A stretch of 64,000 nt of DNA from Flavobacterium cheongpyeongense (GTDB lineage Bacteria; Bacteroidota; Bacteroidia; Flavobacteriales; Flavobacteriaceae), in NCBI RefSeq assembly GCF_003202435.1, contig NZ_QJHK01000003.1:1-64000 (forward strand). The letters run 5' to 3'. The translations under genes were made by a program, and so were the position numbers. Numbering within the stretch: the first letter of the stretch is position 1; each line of letters begins with the position of its first letter. Below are positions 36,017 to 45,986 of the stretch, one piece after another. The notes under the pieces were generated by a model. That model worked only from the letters and a program-made list of their open reading frames with translations. It was not told the DNA's origin and did not search any database.

Positions 36017-39000
36017 ATGTTTCAAAAAAAACAATTTTTTCTTTTTAATAAAGACTTTCGACTTTCGTCTTTACGACTTTCGACTGCCTTGTTGTTACTT
36101 CTTGTGGGATTCGTTTCCGCACAGGAAGTCCATAAAAAAGAAACAACATCTTTTCAGCCCACAATCGAATCCTCCAGACCTTGGGTATATTGGTATTGGA
36201 TGAAATCGGCGTATTCCAAACCTGGAATCACAGCCGATTTAGAAGCGATGAAAGAAGCCGGAATTGCAGGTGCATACTTAATGACCATCAAAGGGCCGGC
36301 AAATCCGCCATTGATAGATCCGCCGGTTTTACAATTGAGTCCTGAATTTTGGGATATGGTTCATTGGGCTTTTAAAGAAGCGAATCGATTAGGATTAAAA
36401 ATGGCTTTTCACGGTGCCGATGGCTTTGCTGTTGCCGGAGGTCCGTGGATTACACCCGAAATGTCAATGCAAAAAATCGTTTGGTCAACTACTGAAATTG
36501 CTGGAGGGGAATCAATTACGAAAAAATTACCCGTTCCCGAACATTACAAAGACTATTATAAAGACATTGCAACTTTTGCAATTCCGATAAAAGAGTTTCA
36601 AACCAATTCTCAATTACAATTACCAAAAGTTACTACTTCGAACAATACAGATGCCTCGTTTTTGGCTGATCCTAAAAAAGACGAAAATTTCAAGTTTGCC
36701 GAAAAAGGCTGGATTCAATATGAATTTGAAAAGTCTTTTACCTGCAAATCCATTGTAATTGAAACAAAAGGAAGAGATTTTCAGGCACAGCGTTTAATCG
36801 TTGAAGTAAGTAATGACGGAGTGAATTTTAAATTCCACGAAAGAATGATCGCACCACGTCACGGCTGGCAGGACATGGATTTTTCGCACACACATACCAT
36901 TACACCAGTCACTGCAAAATATTTTAGATTTGTGTATGATCCTGTGGGAACAGAACCGGGTGCCGAAGATTTAGATTTTGCGAAATGGAAACAAAACCTG
37001 AAAGTGAGTAAAATTACGCTTTCGAATCAGGCGTTGATTGATAATTTTGAAGGAAAATCAGGAGCCGTTTGGCGTTTGAGTCCGGAAACTACATCAAACC
37101 AAATTCCGAATACAGAATCATTTAAAAAATCAGACATCATCAATATTTCCAATTTAGTTGATGCCAACGGAAATTTAAACTGGAAAGCACCCAAAGGCAA
37201 ATGGAAAATTATCCGAATGGGACATACTTCAACCGGACATGAAAATGCTACAGGCGGAGCAGGCAAAGGTTTAGAAGTGGATAAATTTAATCCTGAATTA
37301 ATTCGTTTTCAACTCGATCATTGGTTTGGTGAAATGGTTCGCACTATCGGACCTGATTTGGCTTCTAAAACTTTAGAAATCCTGCACTTTGACAGCTGGG
37401 AATGTGGAAGCCAAAACTGGTCTTCGGTTTTTCAGGCTGAATTCCAAAAAAGACGCGGTTATAATTTGGTAGATTATTTGCCTGTGATGGCAGGAATTCC
37501 AATTGAAAGTGCTGAGGTTTCAGAGAAGGTTTTATACGATGTCCGAAAAACAATTGCCGAATTGGTAGCCGATAATTTCTACGGAACCGTTGCTCAGATC
37601 GCCAAAGAAAATAACGTTAAATTAAGTTCAGAAAACGTAGCGCCAACCATGATGAGTGATGCTTTGTTGCATTATAAATATGTTGATTATCCGGGAGGCG
37701 AATTTTGGCTAAAAAGCCCAACACACGATAAACCTTTTGATATGATTGACGCCATTTCAGGCGGGCATATTTATGGAAAAGATATTATTCAGGCCGAATC
37801 TTTCACCGCTTTGAGAATGGATTGGGACGAACATCCCGGAAATCTAAAAACGCTGGCTGACAGAAATTATGCTTTGGGAGTTAACCGATTGTTTTATCAT
37901 GTTTTCGTTCATAATCCTTGGACGGATAGAAAACCGGGAATGACTTTAGACGATATCGGAACTTTTTTCCAAAGAGACCAAACGTGGTGGAAACCCGGAA
38001 AAGCTTGGTTTGAATATTGTCAAAGAGTACAATTTCAATTACAAAAAGGAAAACCGGTGATTGATTTAGCGGTTTTTATTGGCGAAGATTTTCCTTCACG
38101 CTCTTTTGTACCCGATCGATTGGTGCCGTTAATTCCGAATGTGTTTGGAAAGGAAAGATTGGAAAGCGAGAAAATCCGTTTGGGAAATGAAGGTCAGCCC
38201 ACTGCAAAAATGCCAAAAGAAGTTACCTATTCTAAAAATATTACCGATTTATCACAATGGATAAATCCGTTAAACGGCTATCAATACGATTCGTTTAATG
38301 CGGATGTTTTGATCAACCGGGCGAAAGTTGAAAATGGGAAAATCACTTTGGGAGGCGGAATCGAATACGGTGCTTTATTTTTTCCGGGAAGTCATAAAAT
38401 GGCGCCGAATGAAATGCTTTCTTTGGCTTCAGCCGAAAAAATACTGGAGTTAATAAAAGAAGGTGGAACCATTTTTGTAGATGAAAAACCAAACATACAG
38501 CCGGGAATGCAATCCGAAGCCGAACAGAAAAAATGGCAGAATGTGATTGATGAAATTTGGAATAACTCAAATGTATCAACTTGGAAAATCGGAAAAGGAA
38601 CAGTTATTAAACTACCATATTTGGGAAATGATTTTGCAGAAATTGGAATTACGCAGGATGTTTATTTTCCAAATTTAAACAGAGCAGATTCAGAAACTAT
38701 AGCCTGGACGCATCGTAAAGCTGAAACAGAGGATATTTATTTTATTTCGAATCAAAAAGAAGAAAAAAGATCTTTTGAAGCTTCATTTAGAATAGATGGA
38801 AAAGTTCCTGAATGGTATAATCCTGTTACTGATAAAACATCGGCTTTATCCAATTGGAAAATTGAAAACGGAAGAACAATTGTTTCAATAAATTTAGACG
38901 CAAATGAATCCGGTTTTGTCATTTTTAAAGAGAAAACTGAAGAAGTTCTGGCGAAAGGAAATCAAAAAGGTATAGAATTTGAGAACGTTCAGACCTTAGA

Positions 39001-39475
39001 TGAAAATTGGGAATTGCAATTTGATTCCGAATATAAAGGTCCAAAAGAAATAGTAAAAATAAACAAGCTTTTTGATTGGGGTACTTCAACAAATGATCAG
39101 ATAAAATATTATTCCGGAACAGCAATCTATAAAAAAGAGTTTATTTGGAAAGGAAAAAACAAAGAGAAATTTTGGCTCGATTTAGGAACAATTGCGAACA
39201 TTGCTGAGGTAACTATAAACGGAATCAAATGTGGAACTATCTGGACATTTCCATATAAAACAGATATTTCAGAAGCCTTGAAAAAAGGAAAAAATACTAT
39301 AGAAATCAAAGTCACCAATACCTGGGCAAACCGATTAATTGGTGATGAAAAGTTACCAAAAGAACAAAGATTAACCTGGACAACGGCACCTTTTAGATTG
39401 CAGGAAGGAATATTGTTGAAAGCCGGATTATTAGGGCCAGTTACGATTGTAAAAGAAAAAACAGAAAAGAAATGA
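36017..39475 (+). CDS. Alpha-L-rhamnosidase, GH106
   Basis: This 1152-residue protein has a signal peptide (LSTALLLLLVGFVSAQ). The GH106 start is clear: SSRPWVYWYWMKSAYSKPGI near 50, DLEAMKEAGIAGAYLMTIKG and EANRLGLKMAFHGADGFAVAGGPW near 115-140 (two motifs). ILHFDSWECGSQNW near 455 and KLSSENVAPTMM near 538 carry acidic residues of the barrel. A galactose-binding-like domain lies at the C-terminus (GTSTNDQIKYYSGTAIYKK). GH106 enzymes release alpha-L-rhamnose from rhamnogalacturonan. The codons before the hydrophobic core (36051-36085) are made of GACTTTCGACT repeats, giving FRLSSLRLS. It overlaps the esterase gene by 4 bases (ATGA). Confidence 0.88.
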   Translation: MFQKKQFFLFNKDFRLSSLRLSTALLLLLVGFVSAQEVHKKETTSFQPTIESSRPWVYWYWMKSAYSKPGITADLEAMKEAGIAGAYLMTIKGPANPPLIDPPVLQLSPEFWDMVHWAFKEANRLGLKMAFHGADGFAVAGGPWITPEMSMQKIVWSTTEIAGGESITKKLPVPEHYKDYYKDIATFAIPIKEFQTNSQLQLPKVTTSNNTDASFLADPKKDENFKFAEKGWIQYEFEKSFTCKSIVIETKGRDFQAQRLIVEVSNDGVNFKFHERMIAPRHGWQDMDFSHTHTITPVTAKYFRFVYDPVGTEPGAEDLDFAKWKQNLKVSKITLSNQALIDNFEGKSGAVWRLSPETTSNQIPNTESFKKSDIINISNLVDANGNLNWKAPKGKWKIIRMGHTSTGHENATGGAGKGLEVDKFNPELIRFQLDHWFGEMVRTIGPDLASKTLEILHFDSWECGSQNWSSVFQAEFQKRRGYNLVDYLPVMAGIPIESAEVSEKVLYDVRKTIAELVADNFYGTVAQIAKENNVKLSSENVAPTMMSDALLHYKYVDYPGGEFWLKSPTHDKPFDMIDAISGGHIYGKDIIQAESFTALRMDWDEHPGNLKTLADRNYALGVNRLFYHVFVHNPWTDRKPGMTLDDIGTFFQRDQTWWKPGKAWFEYCQRVQFQLQKGKPVIDLAVFIGEDFPSRSFVPDRLVPLIPNVFGKERLESEKIRLGNEGQPTAKMPKEVTYSKNITDLSQWINPLNGYQYDSFNADVLINRAKVENGKITLGGGIEYGALFFPGSHKMAPNEMLSLASAEKILELIKEGGTIFVDEKPNIQPGMQSEAEQKKWQNVIDEIWNNSNVSTWKIGKGTVIKLPYLGNDFAEIGITQDVYFPNLNRADSETIAWTHRKAETEDIYFISNQKEEKRSFEASFRIDGKVPEWYNPVTDKTSALSNWKIENGRTIVSINLDANESGFVIFKEKTEEVLAKGNQKGIEFENVQTLDENWELQFDSEYKGPKEIVKINKLFDWGTSTNDQIKYYSGTAIYKKEFIWKGKNKEKFWLDLGTIANIAEVTINGIKCGTIWTFPYKTDISEALKKGKNTIEIKVTNTWANRLIGDEKLPKEQRLTWTTAPFRLQEGILLKAGLLGPVTIVKEKTEKK

Positions 39476-40905
39476 TATATTTAAGAAACCATATTGTTGC
39501 GATTTTTTTGATTTTAGGAAGTCTTCAAATCAATGCAAAAATCAAATTACCGGCACTGTTTTCGGACAATATGATGTTACAGCAAAAGTCCAATGCACCA
39601 ATGTGGGGCTGGGCGGATAAGAATGAAAACGTGAGCGTTAAAACATCGTGGAATTCTAAAATCTACAAAACAAAAGCCGACAATCAGGGAAAATGGAGAG
39701 TAGAATTACAAACGCCAGTTGCCGGAGGGCCATTTATTATTGAAGTGAATCAGGGAAAAGAAACCATTACCATTAAAAATGTTTTGATTGGTGAAGTCTG
39801 GCTTTGTTCCGGACAATCGAATATGGAAATGCCTTTAAAAGGTTTTCAGGGTCAGCCTGTAAAAAATGGCAATGAAATTATAGTAAGATCTACCAATAAA
39901 AACATTCGTTTAATTACGATTCCGAGAGCGACAGTTTTAGAGCCAAAAGATGATTTTGAAGGAAAATGGGAAGTGGCTTCGCCAAAATCAACTTCAAATT
40001 TTAGTGCTACGGCCTGGTATTTTGGATCACTTTTACAGGAAGTTTTAGATGTTCCTGTGGGATTAATTCATGTTTCGTACGGCGGTTCGAGTATGGAAGC
40101 CTGGATGAATCAGGAAATGCTGAAGGATTTTGCAAGCGCTAAAATTCCAACGACAAAAGAAGAATTAGCAAAAGACCCAAATCGTGTGCCGACTACTTTG
40201 TTCAACGGAATGCTTTCGCCTGTGATTGGGTACGGAATCAAAGGCTGTATCTGGTATCAGGGCGAATCGAATTACGAAAGAGCTTCAGAATACACCGCTT
40301 TGATGAAGAAGATGGTCAGTAGTTGGAGAAGCTTGTGGAAACAAGGGGATTTTCCGTTTTACTACGCACAAATCGCTCCGTTTAATTATGCGCAATTTCA
40401 TCCAAAAGATAATCTGGAAAAATACAATTCGGCTTATTTGAGAGAAGCACAGCTCAAAGCTTCGAAGGAAATTCCGAATTCTGGAATGGCAGTTTTGATG
40501 GATGTTGGCGAAGAAAATAACATTCACCCAATGGACAAGGAAAAGGGCGGAAACCGATTGGCGTTTCAGGCTTTGGCAAAAACCTACGGAATCGAAGGCT
40601 TCGAATTTGAAAGTCCTAAATACAAATCGATGGAAATAAAAGACGGTTCAGTAACCGTTTCTTTTGATAATGTTGAAAACGGAATTACGTCTTATGATAA
40701 AGAAGTAACAGGTTTTGAATTGGCGGGGGAAGATAAAATTTTCTATCCTGCAAAAACGGTTGTTCGCAGAAAATCGGTGGTTTTGACTTCGGATAAAGTT
40801 GCCAAACCTGTAGCGATTCGTTATTTGTTTAAAGATTTTGTAAAAGCAGAATTGTTTAGTGGGGGAGGTTTGCCGATTTCTTCTTTTAGAACAGATGAGT
40901 GGTAG
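39472..40905 (+). CDS. Sialate O-acetylesterase-type (SASA, SGNH fold) carbohydrate esterase
   Basis: This 477-residue protein has a signal peptide (IVAIFLILGSLQINAK) and the family opening LPALFSDNMMLQQKS. The SGNH serine block is GEVWLCSGQSNMEMPL near 110. GCIWYQGESNYERASEY near 258 and PFYYAQIAPFNY near 295 are typical. The Asp/His pair is in NIHPMDKEKGGNRLAFQAL near 345. Such enzymes remove acetyl groups from sugars; in pectin loci relatives act on acetylated rhamnogalacturonan. Coupling to the GH106 gene by an ATGA overlap suggests deacetylation lets the rhamnosidase proceed. Despite the family name, sialic acid is not implied. Confidence 0.87.
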   Translation: MIYLRNHIVAIFLILGSLQINAKIKLPALFSDNMMLQQKSNAPMWGWADKNENVSVKTSWNSKIYKTKADNQGKWRVELQTPVAGGPFIIEVNQGKETITIKNVLIGEVWLCSGQSNMEMPLKGFQGQPVKNGNEIIVRSTNKNIRLITIPRATVLEPKDDFEGKWEVASPKSTSNFSATAWYFGSLLQEVLDVPVGLIHVSYGGSSMEAWMNQEMLKDFASAKIPTTKEELAKDPNRVPTTLFNGMLSPVIGYGIKGCIWYQGESNYERASEYTALMKKMVSSWRSLWKQGDFPFYYAQIAPFNYAQFHPKDNLEKYNSAYLREAQLKASKEIPNSGMAVLMDVGEENNIHPMDKEKGGNRLAFQALAKTYGIEGFEFESPKYKSMEIKDGSVTVSFDNVENGITSYDKEVTGFELAGEDKIFYPAKTVVRRKSVVLTSDKVAKPVAIRYLFKDFVKAELFSGGGLPISSFRTDEW

Positions 40906-40915
40906 TTTTTTACAC

Positions 40916-41041
40916 AGTTTGTCATTCTGAGGAACGAAGAATCCTCGTTTACAGCATCGACGAAGTTTGACGCTTTTGATTGCGGAGATTGCTTCGCCAG
41001 TTCGCTTTCGCTCGTGTCTTCGTTCCTCAGAATGACAAACT
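40916..41041. repeat. GTCATT-GAGGAA family inverted repeat (perfect 25-bp arms)
   Basis: Arms at 40916-40940 and 41017-41041 are perfect reverse complements (AGTTTGTCATTCTGAGGAAC and its mate). The interior has GCGGAGATTGCTTCGCCAG and CTTTCGCTCG. It occupies nearly the whole gap, so the next gene's promoter, if any, lies within the repeat. Confidence 0.85.
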
Positions 41042-41072
41042 AGAAGAACAATAAAATAAAAAAATAATAAGT

Positions 41073-43394
41073 TTGAAATACAAGATTTACATATTTTTCC
41101 TCTTCACGCTTTTAGTAAAGGCGCAAATCCCTGTACTCAATAATTACAATCAAATCTGGACGACACAAAGCAACAATGCATCAGAATCGATGCCTTTGGG
41201 CGGTGGCGATATCGGAGCAAATGTATGGGTAGAAAAAGGCGATTTATATTTTTATTTTTCCCGTAGTGGGACTTTTGACGAACACAATACTTTGTTGAAA
41301 TTAGGTCGCGTAAAAGTAACTTTAACTCCAAATCCTTTTAAAGATAACGAGGGATTTCGTCAGGAATTGTTTTTGAAAGATGGCTATATTTTGATTGCTC
41401 AAAATAATACCAAAATTAAACTTTGGGTTGACGTTTTCAAACCTGTAATTCATTTGGATTTAGAAAGTAAAACACCTTTGAAAATGACAGCTTCTTATGA
41501 AAGCTGGCGTCATAAAAATAGAGATTCCAAAGGAAAAGCTAACAATGCCAATTCGTATAAATGGGCTCCTCAGGGCGAAATCGTAATTTTTAAAGATTCC
41601 ATCTCATTTGAAAATAACGGAGTTCAGTTTTATCACAAAAATAGACAACAAACTGTTTTTGATGTTGCAGTGAAACAGCAGAAAATGGAATCATTAAAAG
41701 ACCAAATGTTCAATCCGATTGCGAATTTAACTTTCGGTGGGTTTATGACCGGTGAAAATTTGAAACCAGACGGGACGTATTCGGGAACTTATCAAAATAC
41801 AGATTTTAAAGGATTCAGTTTGTCGAGTGTAAAACCTTCTAAAAAGCATTCATTAGAAATTTATTTGAATACCAATCAATCTGATTTTTCTACTTGGAAT
41901 AACGGATTGAAAAGTTTGGTTTCTTCGAATAAAAACACAGTAAAACAAGCAGAAAAGAACACGATAAAATGGTGGAATAATTTCTGGAACCGCAGTTTTA
42001 TTTATACCCAGAAAAGCAATTCCACTACAAAAGATTCGGTGTATCAAATCGGGCAGAATTATCAGTTGTTCCGATATATGCTGGGCTGTAATGCCTACGG
42101 AAAATACCCAACGAAATTCAACGGAGGATTGTTTACAGTTGATCCGGTTTTTACCAATCCCGATTTAAATTTCACACCCGATTTCAGAAATTGGGGAGGC
42201 GGAACGATGACAGCTCAGAACCAGCGATTGGTTTATTTTCCGATGGTGAAAAGCGGTGATTTTGATATGATGAAATCGCAATTGGATTATTATTTGAGTC
42301 TTCAAAAAAATGCCGAATTGCGTTCGCAGGTGTATTGGAATCACGGCGGTGCATCTTTTACTGAACAATTAGAAAATTTCGGTTTGCCCAATCCGGCCGA
42401 ATACGAATGGAAACGCCCAGCTGATTACGATCCGGGAATGGAATACAACGCCTGGCTGGAGTATGAGTGGGATACCGTTTTTGAGTTTTGCCAAATGATG
42501 TTGCAACAGAAAGAATTTGCCGGTGAAGACATTCAGAAATACAATTCGTTTATTATGAGTTGTTTGCGATTTTTTGATGAACATTATCAATATCTCGCAA
42601 AACAAAGAGGCAGAAAAGCATTGGATGGCAACGGACATTTGATTCTTTTTCCGGGTTCGGGAGCGGAAACGTATAAAATGGCAAATAATGCGAATAGTAC
42701 GATTTCGGCTTTGACCGTAATTTCAGAAAATTTATTAAACCTTTCTTCAAAAGAATTGTCTAAGGAAGACTCCGATTATTTGAAAGGTTTTCAAAAACGA
42801 ATTCCGCCTTTGAATTTTGGTCAAATCGAAAATCATAAAATATTGCTTCCTGCCAAATCCTGGGAACGCATCAATAATTCAGAAGTACCTCAATTGTATC
42901 CGGTGTATCCATGGGGGATTTACGGCATTGGAAAACCTGATTTACAAACTGCTTTGAATACCTGGAAATACGATCCCGATGCGATAAAATTCAGAAGTCA
43001 TATTGGCTGGAAGCAGGATAATATTTTTTCTGCCTGTTTGGGACTGACCGAGGAAGCTAAAAAATACAATCTGTTGAAAATGGCTGATTCTGACCGACGT
43101 TTTCCAGCCTTTTGGGGTCCGGGTTTTGACTGGGTTCCAGATCATAATTGGGGCGGTGCGGGAATGATTGGAATGCAGGAAATGCTTTTGCAGGAAGCTG
43201 ATGGAAAAATGTATCTTTTTCCGGCCTGGCCAAAAGAATGGAATGTTCATTTTAAATTGTATGCTACACAAAATACAACAGTTGAAGCCGAACTTATTAA
43301 TGGAAAATTGAAAATTTTAAAGGTAATTCCGGAAGAAAGGAAGACAGCTATTATAAATCTGTTGGGCAAATCGACAGAAGAAAAAATAAAATAA
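41073..43394 (+). CDS. DUF5703-type protein with (alpha/alpha)6 barrel, putative glycosidase
   Basis: This 773-residue protein starts at TTG 41073, which leads directly into a signal peptide (YIFFLFTLLVKAQ); no in-frame ATG precedes it. The N-terminal domain carries IWTTQSNNASESMPLGGGDI and SGTFDEHNTLLKLGRVKVTL, which I recognise as the DUF5703 block of Bacteroidota pectin loci. The remaining part resembles GH95-like barrels: FNGGLFTVDP near 350, QVYWNHGGASFTEQLENFG near 420, and WGGAGMIGMQEMLLQ near 690 with YLFPAWPKEWNVHF. Activity is not known to me; acidic residues in the barrel could be catalytic. It is 10 bases before the modular lyase gene. Confidence 0.7.
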   Translation: MKYKIYIFFLFTLLVKAQIPVLNNYNQIWTTQSNNASESMPLGGGDIGANVWVEKGDLYFYFSRSGTFDEHNTLLKLGRVKVTLTPNPFKDNEGFRQELFLKDGYILIAQNNTKIKLWVDVFKPVIHLDLESKTPLKMTASYESWRHKNRDSKGKANNANSYKWAPQGEIVIFKDSISFENNGVQFYHKNRQQTVFDVAVKQQKMESLKDQMFNPIANLTFGGFMTGENLKPDGTYSGTYQNTDFKGFSLSSVKPSKKHSLEIYLNTNQSDFSTWNNGLKSLVSSNKNTVKQAEKNTIKWWNNFWNRSFIYTQKSNSTTKDSVYQIGQNYQLFRYMLGCNAYGKYPTKFNGGLFTVDPVFTNPDLNFTPDFRNWGGGTMTAQNQRLVYFPMVKSGDFDMMKSQLDYYLSLQKNAELRSQVYWNHGGASFTEQLENFGLPNPAEYEWKRPADYDPGMEYNAWLEYEWDTVFEFCQMMLQQKEFAGEDIQKYNSFIMSCLRFFDEHYQYLAKQRGRKALDGNGHLILFPGSGAETYKMANNANSTISALTVISENLLNLSSKELSKEDSDYLKGFQKRIPPLNFGQIENHKILLPAKSWERINNSEVPQLYPVYPWGIYGIGKPDLQTALNTWKYDPDAIKFRSHIGWKQDNIFSACLGLTEEAKKYNLLKMADSDRRFPAFWGPGFDWVPDHNWGGAGMIGMQEMLLQEADGKMYLFPAWPKEWNVHFKLYATQNTTVEAELINGKLKILKVIPEERKTAIINLLGKSTEEKIK

Positions 43395-43404
43395 AATTAA
43401 AAAA

Positions 43405-45858
43405 ATGATAAAGAAATTAATTGGTTATGCTGCTTTGGCAACACTTTTGGCAACAAACCTAGACGCACAAAATACTTCGAAACAACTTGTAAAAGTTGAT
43501 TTTGATTTTTTTCAGAGAAGACTGGAAGAAGTTCATGCTCCGGGTTATGATTCGTGGGTTATCAACGAGAATAAGGAAGACCAAAAAACGTTCAATGAGG
43601 TGTCGTTTAAATTGAAAGGGAATTTTACTTCTAAATGGTATAAAGTTGGTATGAATGCGCCTTATTATAACAGGTTAGGAAGTGACGGTCTGGTTACTGC
43701 CGAAAATTTAGAAATGAAAATCAGCGGATTAAAACCGGGAAAACATACCTTGTTAACCTTTCACAATGCTTTTGATATTATTACGGGAAAAACTTTTTCG
43801 CCAATAAAAATCTTGGTAAACGGAAAATTAGCAGAAACCGTAAAGGCAAGTCAGAGAGCGAATTCAAAAGTAGAAGCATCAATGGCTTATATCACTTTTA
43901 ATGCTGTAAAAGCTAAAGATATAGTTATTCGTTTCGAAATTGATCCAACGACAAATCCTGATGTTGTAAAACAAATCGTAATCAATGGTTTTGAAATCGA
44001 TACACCAAACTTAATGAATCAGGCACGTTCTCCAAAACCCGAAAATGCCAACGAACATGTTGTTACAGTTGATAAAAAGGTTTTGTTGGAATGGGATGCT
44101 TCAAAAAACGCTGTTACGCATAAGTTGTATTTTGGAGAAGATAAAAATGCTGTAGCCAATGCTAACGAATCCTCAAAAGAATTCAAAGGAAAATTAACAG
44201 ACAGTACTTTTTCTGTTTCTGATTTATACAGTGGTTCAACGTATTACTGGCGTGTTGATGAAGTAGATGCTAAAGGAAATGTGACTTTAGGAAATGTCTG
44301 GTCATTCAAACCGGCTCAATTGGCTTTTCCGGGAGCAGAAGGATATGGGCGTTTTGCAGTTGGAGGACGTGGCGGAAAAGTAGTAGAAGTAACCAATTTA
44401 AACGATGATGGACCAGGAAGTTTGCGTGATGCCGTAAATCAGGAAATTGGACCAAGAACGATCGTTTTTAATGTTTCGGGAAATATCCAATTGAAATCAA
44501 GGTTAGTGGTCAATCAGCCATACATCACTATTGCCGGACAAACAGCTCCCGGAGAAGGAATCACAATCAGCAGGGCACCAATTGGATTGACAGGAAATGA
44601 TGGAGTTGTCCGATTTTTGAAAGTCCGCATCGGTGGCGGAACAACGTTTGACGGTATGGGATTAACCGGAGCCAATGTTAGTATTATTGACCATTGTTCC
44701 ATTAGCTGGACTATTGATGAGTCGTTTAGTTCGCGTGGAGCACACAACATTACGCTGCAAAGAACTTTAATTTCGGAAGCTTTGAATGTAGCGGGGCATG
44801 ATAAATATGAGGCTGGAAAAATGCACGGATATGCAGCGACTATTGGTGGTGATGTTGGAAGTTTTCATCACAATTTACTGGCACATAATTACGGACGTAA
44901 CTGGAGTATTGGTGGTGGTTTAAGTGGTGATGGATTTTATACCGGAAGAGTCGATATTAGAAACAATGTGGTGTACAACTGGGGAAAAAGAACTACTGAC
45001 GGAGGAGCAAACGAAGTCAATTTTGTGAACAATTATTATAAGCCAGGGGCTTCAACTGATATTTTTGTAGCATTAAATGCACAGCATGAAGGAGTTGGAA
45101 AAGGAATGCAGCGTTATTTCTTCGATGGTAATGTGATGCCGGGTTATTTTGATGAGAAGTCTCAGGAAAAAGGCCGTAAGTCAACTATTTCAAATAATGA
45201 AGTGTTAAATTACGAAACATTTGTAGAGAAACCTTTCTTTGAATCTTATGTAAACACACAATCTGCAAAAGGAGCTTATAAAAATGTGCTTTCAGATGTG
45301 GGTGCTAACCAGCCGTTTTTTGATCAACACGATAACCGGATTATTGATGAAACTCTAAAAGGAACATTTACGTATAAAGGAAGCAAAAGCGGTTTAGGCG
45401 GAATGATTGATAATGAATTTGATGCTGGAGGATGGCCTGATTTTACTTCTGAAACCCGTGATGCTGAATGGGATACTGATCATGACGGTCTGCCAAACTG
45501 GTGGGAAAAAGCATTCAGCTTAAACGAAAATTCCAAATCAGGAGATTTCTCGGATGCTAACTCAGATCTGGATGAGGACGGATTCACACAGTTAGATAAT
45601 TATCTGGACTGGATGGCTCAGCCACATTTCTTTATAAAATCGGGAGAGAAAGCAGTTTTAAATGCTGCAGATTATTTTAAAGGATACGAAACAAGTCCGG
45701 TATTTACGTTTTCAGATCTTAGAAACGGAAGCGTATTATTAAAAGGGAAAGACATACAGTTTACAGCTATTGAGGCAGGATTGGCATCTTTTGTATTGAC
45801 AGTTAAAGATGCTGATGGAGATACTATGAGCCGTACCATTAATTTCCTTGTGAAATAA
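43405..45858 (+). CDS. Modular pectate-lyase-like (PL1) protein
   Basis: This 817-residue protein has a signal peptide (LATLLATNLDAQ). An N-terminal beta domain covers about 25-205, a fibronectin III-like domain about 212-302 (GSTYYWRVDEVDAKGNV), and a PL1-type beta-helix starts at about 305 (FPGAEGYGRFAVGGRGGKVV). Helix stretches TIAGQTAPGEG, VIDHCSISW-like SIIDHCSISWTIDE and RDAVNQEIGPRTIVFNVSG match the PL1 proteins at 56267 and 58832. A calcium-binding motif follows (DTDHDGLPNWWEKAFSL) and the C-terminus is Ig-like. It carries two modules more than the other PL1 enzymes, which may bind the substrate. No sorting domain is present. A rhamnogalacturonan-directed role is possible. Confidence 0.8.
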   Translation: MIKKLIGYAALATLLATNLDAQNTSKQLVKVDFDFFQRRLEEVHAPGYDSWVINENKEDQKTFNEVSFKLKGNFTSKWYKVGMNAPYYNRLGSDGLVTAENLEMKISGLKPGKHTLLTFHNAFDIITGKTFSPIKILVNGKLAETVKASQRANSKVEASMAYITFNAVKAKDIVIRFEIDPTTNPDVVKQIVINGFEIDTPNLMNQARSPKPENANEHVVTVDKKVLLEWDASKNAVTHKLYFGEDKNAVANANESSKEFKGKLTDSTFSVSDLYSGSTYYWRVDEVDAKGNVTLGNVWSFKPAQLAFPGAEGYGRFAVGGRGGKVVEVTNLNDDGPGSLRDAVNQEIGPRTIVFNVSGNIQLKSRLVVNQPYITIAGQTAPGEGITISRAPIGLTGNDGVVRFLKVRIGGGTTFDGMGLTGANVSIIDHCSISWTIDESFSSRGAHNITLQRTLISEALNVAGHDKYEAGKMHGYAATIGGDVGSFHHNLLAHNYGRNWSIGGGLSGDGFYTGRVDIRNNVVYNWGKRTTDGGANEVNFVNNYYKPGASTDIFVALNAQHEGVGKGMQRYFFDGNVMPGYFDEKSQEKGRKSTISNNEVLNYETFVEKPFFESYVNTQSAKGAYKNVLSDVGANQPFFDQHDNRIIDETLKGTFTYKGSKSGLGGMIDNEFDAGGWPDFTSETRDAEWDTDHDGLPNWWEKAFSLNENSKSGDFSDANSDLDEDGFTQLDNYLDWMAQPHFFIKSGEKAVLNAADYFKGYETSPVFTFSDLRNGSVLLKGKDIQFTAIEAGLASFVLTVKDADGDTMSRTINFLVK

Positions 45859-45867
45859 TACAAAGGT

Positions 45868-45974
45868 CTGAGGCAGATTTGATTTAAGAGATCTGCTCAG
45901 ATTTTAATTTACAAAGCAAAAAATAATCCGCCAAATCTGCGTGAAAATTACGCTCTCGCAGATGTAGCAGATAA
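45868..45974. repeat. cagatt-type repeat (second copy)
   Basis: GGCAGATTTGATTTAAGAG, GATCTGCTCAGATTTT, CCGCCAAATCTGCGTG and CTCGCAGATGTAGCAGAT lie in sequence and pair with one another. Text matches the repeat at 35932. Confidence 0.65.
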
Positions 45975-45986
45975 AATAATATCAAA

